Positions 24,000-33,900 of a stretch of 64,000 bases of DNA are shown here, piece after piece. Each line of letters starts with the position of its first letter. Within the stretch, counting starts at the first letter, position 1. The notes below the pieces were generated by a model, which saw only the letters and a program-made list of their open reading frames with translations, was not told the DNA's origin and searched no databases. The DNA is from Paenibacillus swuensis (GTDB lineage Bacteria > Bacillota > Bacilli > Paenibacillales > DY6), in assembly GCF_001644605.1 (NCBI RefSeq), contig NZ_CP011388.1, forward strand, positions 4,817,501 to 4,881,500. The letters are read 5' to 3'. The position numbers and the translations under genes were made by a program.

Positions 24000-26900
24000 A
24001 TCTATTTTTCATACCATAGGAGACTTTGAGAATGTGCAGATCCAAACCGTTATCCAATTGCTGTGCATTCACACGTTTTGGATACACAATTTTTATATAA
24101 TGCATGCCTGCGGGCAGGTCTGACATTGTATACTCGGCAAGTTCCTGGTTTCCCGGGTATCCAAGCACCTTGATCGTTGGCGTTACCTCTGTATATTGCG
24201 TATTATTTGCAGACACATATATCCGGTAGGGCCCATTCGTAACGGCTGCTCCTCGTGTTGCAAGCATACTGAAATGCGTCAAAGGATGTCCGTTCGTTGC
24301 ATATACGACGGCGTATTCCTCTGCCGTGTTCGCATGTAATGGGCTAAACCGTCTCGGATCGCCAAAGACATCCGCATTCCAATCAGAGATATATAAATTG
24401 CCGGTTGTGCTAAACGTCTTACTGAAATCGTCCGCATCATCGTTCACAGACACGTTGCCGTCCAGGTACAAGGTTCCGAATTTCGACGTGTCTTGCCAAT
24501 TGCTGTCGGTTCCGTTCCACATCCGAACACCTTCCCGGGCAACCCCCGTATCATCATCGTTGTTCCCGATATCCAGCCCGATACGCATGCCGTCTTCCGG
24601 TTGTATCCCCAAATTTATCCAGGGCACAGTCAATTCGATTGTATATCCACCGGAAACTTGGGACGCACCTCCAGTGATACCTGCCGAAGGATGTGATGTC
24701 ACGATGCCGCTTCCTAGCGCGCCAATGGTTATTTGTCGATCAAATGCATCGTATGCACCGTTCTTGCTGTAATTCCCGTCGATATAGATTTCGATCGAAT
24801 CATCCATATAAACCTCAGTTGAATCCTTGATTACTGCGTGGTCCATGACACTGGCTGCGACGTACAGGTTCTGGTCGTCCCATACCGCGTCGAAAGTTAC
24901 TGCATTATCATTCAAACCGCTTGTCACCTTACCGATGCTGCCGGCTAGATTCCATACCGGCTCCGTTAACAGACCGTTCGAGACCGGTGCCCCTCCTGAA
25001 ATATAATGGGACAAATATTCTCCCTTGTTGCCGATACGCTCAGAAGTAAGTGTCAATTCTCCAAAGTTCGCATTACTTTGCCAGTTGTTCCCATCGCCGT
25101 TCCATAACAGCACGCCATCTCGATTTGCGCCGTTAGCATCCTCATTGTTCGCGACATCGAACCCGATCTTGTGACCGGATTGGGGAGTGATGCCCAGATT
25201 CGACCAAGGCACGGCCATTTCGAACGTGTATCCGCCTTGTACCGCACTTACAGCAGTGATGATGCCGTTACTATTTTGAGCTGTATGTGGTGCGCTTTGA
25301 TCGAACGTGACGGAAATCTGCCGGCTGTCCGTGCCGTATGCCCCTTCCTTACTGTTATCCGCATCGATGTAGATTTCTACGGAATCGTCATGGTAATAAT
25401 CGGACGAATCTCTAACGAGATGCTTGTCGTATACCTTGACTGCCGCATACAGGTACTCATCGTCCCACAGTGTGTCGAACTTAACGACATTCGTGTTCAC
25501 ACCTTCACTTAGCTTAGTTAAGGTGTGTTGAAGCTGCCACATCCCTTCATTAACGACACCGTCAACGATAACGGGACTGACCGTCTGCTTGATCGTATTC
25601 TCGGGTGAGTCGTTCGTGCCAATGATCTGTCCATACATGATTCCTGTATTGCTTGTAGCCAAATACACTTTCCCATATACATTCGGATCCCCGACGATCG
25701 TGTGCATATCAATACCGAGCTTGTTGCTGTCATTATTAATTCGAATCCAGCTCGTACCCCCGTTATCGGAGCGGAAGAACCCCTCGACGCCATTGATTAC
25801 ACCTCTTACGTACAGTGCAGGTACGGTTGTCCCCGGTGCGTGCTTACCGTAGGTAAAGTTGCGAACCCGATCAATATTGGGTACCTTCGTGAACGTGTTG
25901 CCATAATTCGTGGATAAATAAGCACCGCCGCCGGCTACGTCTGCGCTTACCCATACATAACCGGGTTTGCCCTTAATCGTTGATACCAACACCCAATTCC
26001 ATTGACCGATTACCGGCAGGCTGGCATTTACTTCGGACCACTGTGCTCCGGAATTATCCGAGCGGAACAATTTACCGGAGAATTTATCGTATAAATAGAA
26101 TTTATCGCCTACATTGCGATCGGAAACCAATTGATCCCCGCGATTCTCCCAGACGCTTCGCATAGCTTGACTCGCTGGCGCTGTCGTTTTCACCCAAGTC
26201 TTTCCCATATCGGTCGAACGATAGGGAATATCATTGACCGGGAGGTATACAAGGACAGGCATTCCATTCGCCTTTACGTCGGCAGAAACCGCAATTCTCC
26301 CCCCGTCCGCGAACGGCCAGCTTTCGAACTTTTGCCACGCACGGCCTCCGTCCGTTGAATATCCGCCGTTACATGCGACGAAATCCGGATTCGCTTCACT
26401 AAAATCAATGGTGTTACAATGCGGCATGCCAGGTACATCGGCATTAAATGGCTTAACCGGAAATTCCGTAAGATTTTCATAAGCGAATCCATTCACATCC
26501 GCTACTGCGGCTATCAACTTCGTCTTCGATGTCGCAATGAGATCCACGGCTACCGTTTCCTCAATACCGTTAACACGCGTGTACCAGTTCACCGTATCGG
26601 CGTGGATTTCTTTCGTTTCCCATACGCCAAAACCGCCGGTGAACCATACCGAACCGTTGTGGGGATCGAATTCGATTTGATTCGTCAACATATTAAAGGC
26701 CCAATCTTGCCACCAAGGTACCGTTCTGTTCTGAATGTGCTTGTTCGTGACATCACTCCACGACGCCCCGCCGTTCTTAGAAACGTAAAATGTTCTCTCT
26801 TCGGTTTTGAATTCGGTTACAATAAGAAAATTCGGATCATCCGGGTCTACGCCGATGGCCCCGTACTTCTCTCCCGGCATCGGTGAAATGTTGGACCAGT

Positions 26901-27798
26901 TGCCGTTCCGGAACACAAAGATGCCGTCACTAGCGTCAACGACTTGGTTCCCGAATCCCCATTCCGTGCCGCCGGCAGCAACGTATATGCTCCCGTCCGA
27001 CGCCAATTGTATTCGCTTTGGCTTAATCGGACTGCCCGCCATGAGCTGCCATGACGCACCTGCATTTACCGTCTTGTATATTCCTTGTCCTTGAACACCT
27101 ATATACATGACCGTCGTCTGACCATTTACGACGGGGCTGTTGGGGTCAAATACAATGTTACGAATGCCGCGGTTCGGGCTTCCTGCGGGTACGCTTGACG
27201 TAGGAATTTGCGTCCAGTTCACAGCTCCATTCTTGCTGACCCATAATCCGTCAAGTCGCGTACCTGCGTAAATGATTTGATCATTATTGGGGTCGACCGC
27301 CAGACTTTCACCGTTAACGCGTTCATTGCCGTTGGGGATTACCTGGTCGCCGCCGTAATTAATTTTATTTAAATTCGTTTTTTGCCACGTTTCTCCCCGG
27401 TCCGTTGATTTGTAAACATCGCTTCCGGGTTGCCCCTGATATCCGCCAAGCGCTACGTACACAACATTGGGATTAGTCTTCGAGAGCGCGATGCCGTCTA
27501 CTGAATATAAGTTAACCTGGTCAGGACCGAGAAATGACAGCATCTGATGCCACTGTTGCTCATCCGCATCCCAACGGAAAGCACCGCCAACGTCCGTACG
27601 GGCATACATCAAATCCGGTTCCACGGGATGAATCACGATTCCTGTCACGTATCCGCCGCCGCCCACCGGAACGTTGCCCCACTCGTATTGATCTGCACCG
27701 TTGACAGCTGCGGACGACACTTGGGGAGCTGCCAAGAGTCCGCCGATCAACGTTAACAACATGGAAACAACCAAACAAATACTTGAAAGCTTCTTCAT
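23926..27798 (-). CDS. Secreted GH74 xyloglucanase with two CBM9-like domains
   Basis: An extracellular 1290-residue enzyme expected to cut the glucan backbone of xyloglucan. A signal peptide covers about 1-30. The GH74 double beta-propeller spans about 36-730, with candidate catalytic Asp residues D69 (ARTDVGGAFRW) and D434 (AVADVNGFAY), and repeated STDRGETW-type turns. Two CBM9-like domains follow (about 735-920 and 920-1120; DDSVEIYIDADNS, DDSIEIYIDGNYS), then a discoidin-like domain to about 1260. It is a close paralogue of the next gene but lacks the Ig-like, cadherin-like, Gly-Asn and SLH parts. Residues from about 1267 onwards are read from the antisense strand of araC and match nothing in the paralogue. 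AGGAGG precedes the ATG. Confidence 0.9.
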   Translation of the reverse strand: MKKLSSICLVVSMLLTLIGGLLAAPQVSSAAVNGADQYEWGNVPVGGGGYVTGIVIHPVEPDLMYARTDVGGAFRWDADEQQWHQMLSFLGPDQVNLYSVDGIALSKTNPNVVYVALGGYQGQPGSDVYKSTDRGETWQKTNLNKINYGGDQVIPNGNERVNGESLAVDPNNDQIIYAGTRLDGLWVSKNGAVNWTQIPTSSVPAGSPNRGIRNIVFDPNSPVVNGQTTVMYIGVQGQGIYKTVNAGASWQLMAGSPIKPKRIQLASDGSIYVAAGGTEWGFGNQVVDASDGIFVFRNGNWSNISPMPGEKYGAIGVDPDDPNFLIVTEFKTEERTFYVSKNGGASWSDVTNKHIQNRTVPWWQDWAFNMLTNQIEFDPHNGSVWFTGGFGVWETKEIHADTVNWYTRVNGIEETVAVDLIATSKTKLIAAVADVNGFAYENLTEFPVKPFNADVPGMPHCNTIDFSEANPDFVACNGGYSTDGGRAWQKFESWPFADGGRIAVSADVKANGMPVLVYLPVNDIPYRSTDMGKTWVKTTAPASQAMRSVWENRGDQLVSDRNVGDKFYLYDKFSGKLFRSDNSGAQWSEVNASLPVIGQWNWVLVSTIKGKPGYVWVSADVAGGGAYLSTNYGNTFTKVPNIDRVRNFTYGKHAPGTTVPALYVRGVINGVEGFFRSDNGGTSWIRINNDSNKLGIDMHTIVGDPNVYGKVYLATSNTGIMYGQIIGTNDSPENTIKQTVSPVIVDGVVNEGMWQLQHTLTKLSEGVNTNVVKFDTLWDDEYLYAAVKVYDKHLVRDSSDYYHDDSVEIYIDADNSKEGAYGTDSRQISVTFDQSAPHTAQNSNGIITAVSAVQGGYTFEMAVPWSNLGITPQSGHKIGFDVANNEDANGANRDGVLLWNGDGNNWQSNANFGELTLTSERIGNKGEYLSHYISGGAPVSNGLLTEPVWNLAGSIGKVTSGLNDNAVTFDAVWDDQNLYVAASVMDHAVIKDSTEVYMDDSIEIYIDGNYSKNGAYDAFDRQITIGALGSGIVTSHPSAGITGGASQVSGGYTIELTVPWINLGIQPEDGMRIGLDIGNNDDDTGVAREGVRMWNGTDSNWQDTSKFGTLYLDGNVSVNDDADDFSKTFSTTGNLYISDWNADVFGDPRRFSPLHANTAEEYAVVYATNGHPLTHFSMLATRGAAVTNGPYRIYVSANNTQYTEVTPTIKVLGYPGNQELAEYTMSDLPAGMHYIKIVYPKRVNAQQLDNGLDLHILKVSYGMKNRFRQTPSGIYDTAEVWCRSSGGTAG

Positions 27799-27928
27799 TT
27801 TATTACCTCCTCTAGATTTAGATGTTATTGGAACCTCCGTGCTTTTACCTTCCCCTCACCTCCTTCGTAGATTAAAAATGCAGAGAAACTGTAAGTCGAC
27901 TGACAACCATTGTTCCGTTGAAGAATGA

Positions 27929-27962
27929 CGCTGGCCGGCAATATACCTTGAACCGGCCAGCG
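27929..27962 (-). terminator. terminator of the long GH74 gene
   Basis: A perfect 10-base GC-rich stem (CGCTGGCCGG with CCGGCCAGCG) around a 14-base loop lies 15 bases after the stop codon. The T run behind it is poor (TCATTCTTC). It separates the two GH74 genes, which therefore need not be co-transcribed. Confidence 0.65.
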
Positions 27963-27976
27963 GATTCTGTAACCCT

Positions 27977-30900
27977 CTACTCTAGTACGGCATAGATCAC
28001 TGATGCGGCTTGCGCCCTAGTCGTCTGCTCCTTCGGCTTAAAATTGCCGTCTGGATAACCCCTGATCATTCCAGCGTTACCCAATGCACGGACAGCATCG
28101 GCCGCATAGCCAGCAACGGATTGCTGGTCGTCGAATGCTGTTACCCCGGCGTTTGATGTCAATTTCTGTTCAGAGGCTTGCATCGCGCGATGTAACATGA
28201 CTGCCATATCTTCCCTTGTAATCATTTCGTTGACTCCAAAATTTCCATACTTGCCTTTGGCGATTCCGAGCTTCTCGGCTGATGCGACTGCTTGCTTGAA
28301 CCAGGCGTTTGCCGGAACATCGCCAAAAGTAGTCGTTGCTTGTTCGTCAATGAGATCTAGAGCGCTCAGTAACAGTTGAAGAAATTCCACCCTTGTGATA
28401 CCCCGATTCGGCTGGAAGTCACCGTTTCCGGTGCCGCTGATGATTGATCTTGCCTCCAGCGCCTCAATCCCTGTCCGCGCCCATTCCGAACGATTCAGGT
28501 CTGAGAAAGAAGTAACGCCTTTAGCAACGGCATACATGCCGGAATGCTCTGGGCTGTAACGAATCTTTTCCGTTTGTCTGTCGTATTTCGCATTCTTGAC
28601 GACCTCTAGTTTCCCTTCTTCAGAGATATAGTAAATGACGATCAGATGAGGTTTTTCTCCAGTTTCCAATTTGTATGCGATCTCAACGGCGACCGCTTTC
28701 CGGGAGAAGTTGCTCAGCCGCTCCCCGTCTACCGACAAATTAACATCGTACACGGGCTTTCCTTGTACCTGATTCTTCACGTTTCCTGGCAATGCGCTTG
28801 CATCGATTCGGGAAATCGTGATTTCTGCTTGCTTCGAATCGGGTTTCAGGATATCTGCTTTCGTTTGCGTGGAAAATGTTACAGTTACATCTCCCGAACG
28901 GACAGCGACGTCCTGAACGCTGCTTCCTGCCTTAATAAGAGCCTGGAGCGGTAACGCAATAACAGCTCTTCCATTTCCCGAGGATGCAACTGGTAGTTGT
29001 ACATCGATTATTAGTGTCTTGTCGCTAATGGATCCCAGCGCCCGGCTGATCTCTTCTTCGCCGATTTCCGCCTTCATCGAACCGTCGGGCAACGATTTAG
29101 GGGTAACCTTAATCGTGCCGTTCGTGACGATAGATTCTCCACCATTACCAGTGCCATTGCTATTACCGTTTCCAGTGCCAGTGCCAGTACCAGTACCTGT
29201 ACCTGTACCTGTACCTGTACCTGTACCTGTACCTGTACCTGTACCTGTACCTGTACCAGTGCCATTACCATTACCATTACCATTACCATTACCATTACCA
29301 TTACCAGTGCCAGTACCAGTACCTGTACCAGTGCCATTGCCATTGCCATTGCCATTGCCATTGCCATTACCGTTACCGTTACCGTTACCGTTACCGTTAC
29401 CATTACCGTTTCCATTACCGTTTCCATTGCCATTACCATTACCATTACCATTACCATTACCGTTGCCACCGTCATCAAGGTCTTCCACGGTGACCGTAAC
29501 GGTAGCGATCGCACTACCGCCGGCCCCGTCTGCTACCTTGACTTTGAACACGTCTGGGCCCGTGTAATTAGAGTTCGGCGTGTATGTCCATTCGCCAAGC
29601 GCATGAAATTCCACAGTTCCGTTGACAGCCGCTTGTTCCACGGAATAAGTAAGCTGGTTATCATCTTCGTCCGTTGCCTGTACTTGACCTTGCACCGGCA
29701 GGTTTTTCTTTGTTATTACAGAAAGATCGTTAGCGACAGGTGCCCGATTTAGCTGACCAGGCGGTATAACAGTTAAAGCGATCGTCGCTTCAGCGGTAGC
29801 GCCCAGCGAGTCCGAAACCTCAACCACGAATGAGTCTTCTCCCCGATAATCCAATACAGGTGTATATGTCCACTGACCGTTATCCGTCAATTGAATATCA
29901 CCGTGCAGCGGCATCTGCTTCAACTTGTATGTCAGAGCATCGCCATCCGCATCCGTTGCATACACAGATCCTGTAACGGTTCGGTCTCTAACTTCAACCG
30001 TGGTGTTACTCATGACCGGGGCCGCATTATACCGTTCGTACGCGTAAGAAACCTCCAAGATATGCATATCCCATGCACCGTCTACTTGTGTTTCATCTAC
30101 GCGCTTTGGAAAGGCAATCTTCAAGAAGTTCATCCCTTCAGGCATTTCTGAAACTTTATATTCAGCTAACTCCTGATTGTCCGGATAACCGAGCACCGTG
30201 ATGGACGGTGACAGCATATGATATTGCTTGCCGTCCGGAGAAACGGAAATTTTGTACGGACCCTCCGTAGAACCTGATGAACGTGTTGCCTGCATGCTGA
30301 ACTTGCTCAATGGATAGCCGTAAGTGGAATAGACGACGCTATACTCTTCTTCCGGATGTGCATGAAGCGGACTGAATCGTTCCGCATCACCGAATACATC
30401 GGCATTCCAGTCGGCAATATACAGATTGCCTGTGCTGCTGTAAATCTTGTTAAATTCCTCTGCCTCGTCTATCACGGTCACCGTATGTTTAACTGGCACC
30501 GGTACATCCGTGATGTCGCCATCCAGAAACAAGGTCCCGAAGTTCGTTGTATCCTGCCAGTTGTTATCTGTGCCGTGCCACATGTTCACACCTTCCCTTT
30601 GACCTCCGTTATCATCATCGTTGTTCCCTACATCGAATCCAATCTTCAAGCCGGGCTCGGGCTTGATTCCCAGGTTAGACCATGGGATGGTCAGTTCAAT
30701 CGAATACCCGCTCGGGATTTCCACTGCGGCGCCTGTCATGCCAACCGGATTCTGAGACGAGATCCCGTCCCTCTGAATACCGACGGTCACTTGCCGGTCG
30801 AACGCATCGTAAGCCCCGTTCTTGCTGTTATTGCCATCGATATAGACTTCAATCGAATCGTCCATATAGATTTCATTGGAATCCTTCATAATGTGATTAT

Positions 30901-33900
30901 CCAAGACGCTGGCAGCCACATACAGATTTTCATCGTCCCATACTGCATCGAACTTCACGGCATTATCGTTTACACCGCTTGTGCCCTTAAAGAGGCTTCC
31001 AGTTGGATTCCAAACTGCCTCAGATAAATGACCATCCGACACAGGTGCTTCTTCCGAAATGTAGCGGGTCACGTACATACCGTTGCCGCCGATTCTTTCG
31101 GATGAAAGCGTCAATTCCCCGAAGTTTGTATTATCTTGCCAGTTGTTCCCGTTCCCATCCCAGAACAGAACGCCGTCCCTTGAAGCGTCGTTATCGTCGT
31201 CATTGTTTGCAACATCGAAACCGATCTTCATATCCGATGCCGGCGTAATGCCCAAGTTAGACCAGGGTACGGCCAGTTCAACGGAATAACCGCCTTCGAT
31301 GGACTGAATGGCGCTGACTAGCCCGTCTCTCTTCTGCGATGTGCTAAGCTCGGCGCGGTTGTAACCGATCGTGATTTGACGGCTATCCGTGCCGTACGGC
31401 CCGTCCTTGCTATTATTAGCATCGAGATAGATTTCGACGGAATCGTCCTCATAATAATTGGTCGAATCCTGAACAAGTTCGTTGTCATATACTCTAACGG
31501 CTACGTAGAGATTCTCCTTGTCCCATAATGTGCCGAACTTTACGGCATTATTGTCCACACCTTCATCCTGCTTCGTCAGCGTATGGCTCAGTTTCCACAT
31601 TCCTTCATCGATCTTACCGTCAATCATGACGGGACTGACTGTCTGTCTCACAGTGCCGAGACCGACTTCTTCCGGTTCCGTATTCTCGACATACGTTACC
31701 GTTACATTCTTACTGCTAACATTGCCAGCCAGGTCCGTTGCTTCAATCGTAAAGACGTTATCCCCCTCAGCCAACTTTTGAAATGAAGAGAAGGAAAGCG
31801 CTTCGCTCAATTGCGCCAATTGGCCGTTTACTTTAACGTTAGCGGCTTCACTCACGGTACCCCTCAATACATAGATCGTATCGGTTGCAGTCTCGCTCTC
31901 CTGTACTGTGATGATGGGCGGATCCGTATCATACACGGCATTGACCGTATAAACTTTGGAAGTATGTCCTTCTGAATCTGTCGCTTGCACATTAACTGCA
32001 TTGTCACCCGGGACCAATGTTACAGGATGGGAAAAGGTAAGATCATCCTTTAAAGTTGCAGTTTCCCCATTCACCGTAAGGGTTCCCGCCACGTTCACCT
32101 TTCCTGAAATCACAATATCAGGTGTATTTACATATAATTCCTTTTGATCGAGAGTAACGCCCACGTAATCTGGGTCATGAAGAACGTTTAGAATAATAGG
32201 TTTTGACGTATTCGGGATTGGCGCGCCTGTCAGATCGACAGCGTTATCCTGACCGCTTACCTTAATCTCGTTCATGCCTGCTTGCAGGGTAACCTCGTCT
32301 TGAAATGCAAGATCATCTGCGTTGACGATCTTTTCTCCATCGTTCACAAACACGGTCCCAGGCTCATTCATTCGGCCTGTAATGGCGAACTGTTCATCCC
32401 GAACCGCATAAGTCGCGTCCATAACCGTACTTGTGCTGCTCTGGTCTAACTCGATCACCGGCGGAGCGTCGTCCGTGCCCTTGATTTGGCCAAACAAGAT
32501 GCCTGTGTTGTTCGTGCCCATGTAGATTTTCCCGAACACATTCGGGTCTCCAACCATCATGCTCATCTCAACACCGAAACGTTGACTGTCATCATTAATC
32601 CGTATCCAGCTGGTTCCAAAATCATCGGAGCGAAAAAATCCTTCAACACCATCGATGATTCCTCTTAGGTACAATGCCGGATCGGCCTTCCCCGGTGCAT
32701 GCTTGCCGAATGTGAAATTACGCACTCTGTCGATATTCGGCATTTTCGTGAAGGTTTGACCATAGTCGGTTGAAACGTAGGCCCCGGAATTTTCACTGTC
32801 AGCGCTTACCCATACAAATCCGGGCTTGCCTTTCACCGTAGCGGTTAACACCCATTGCCATTGGCCGATGACCGGCAGGTCAGCGTTAACTTCCGACCAC
32901 GCTGCTCCTGCATTATCCGAGCGAAACAGTTTACCGGTAAATTTATCATAGAGGTAAAATTTGTTCCCTTCATTCCGATCTGACACGATAAGATCTCCGC
33001 GATTTTCCCAGACACTGCGCATCGCTTTGCTGTCAGGCGCGCTCGCTTTCACCCAAGTTTTGCCCATATCGGTGGAACGGTACGGGATATCATTAATAGG
33101 AAGAAACACAAGAACAGGCAGGCCGTTCTCCTGGATCTCCGCCGAAACCGTCATCCGTCCGCCGGATTCAAACGGCCAACTGGTGAATGTCTTCCAGTTA
33201 TGTCCGCCGTCGGTTGAATAACCGCCATTACAAGCGACAAACTCCGGGTGTTGTTCGCTGAAATCAATGGTGGAGCATCCGGGCATTCCCGGTGCGGTAG
33301 CATTGAAAGGTTGTTCGGGATATTCATAAATATTCTCATAAGCAAATCCGTTAACATCCGCTACCGCAGCAATCAACTTCATCTTCGGTGTAGAAATAAC
33401 ATCCATGGCGACGGTTTCTTCTATACCGTCAACGCGTGTATACCAGTCTACCTTGTCATCATGAATGTTCTTCGACTCCCAGACGCCGAAGCCGCCGGTA
33501 AACCACACGGAACCGTTATGCGGATCGAATTCAATCTGATTCGTCAACGTATTAAATTGATAGTCCTGCCACCAGGGGATCGTCTTGTGTTGAATAAAAT
33601 CGCGTGTGGCGTTCTCCCATGACTCCCCGCCATCCTTTGATATGTAGAACGTTCTGGTATGGAACTCATTCGTTACCAGGAAATTGGAGTCTTCAGGATC
33701 TACACCGATGCCCCCATAAGCTTTGCCGGCCATTGGCGAGATGTTCGTCCAGCTTCCATTACGATAAACAAATATTCCGTCATTAGCGTCCACGACCGGA
33801 TTTCCGCCCCATTGCGTGCCGCCTGCAACAACATACATTTCACCTGCTGCCGTAAGATTCATTCTCTTGGGTTTAACGGGACTACCGGTCATTAAATTCC

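Noticed and set aside
29150-29467. Repeat array considered as CRISPR
   Set aside because: The units are six bases long with no unique spacers and lie inside a coding frame.
29019-29567. Plus-strand frame coding Pro-Val and Pro-Leu repeats
   Set aside because: It is only the other strand of the Gly-Asn/Gly-Thr hexamer repeats of the long GH74 gene, whose frame continues with clear domains on both sides.
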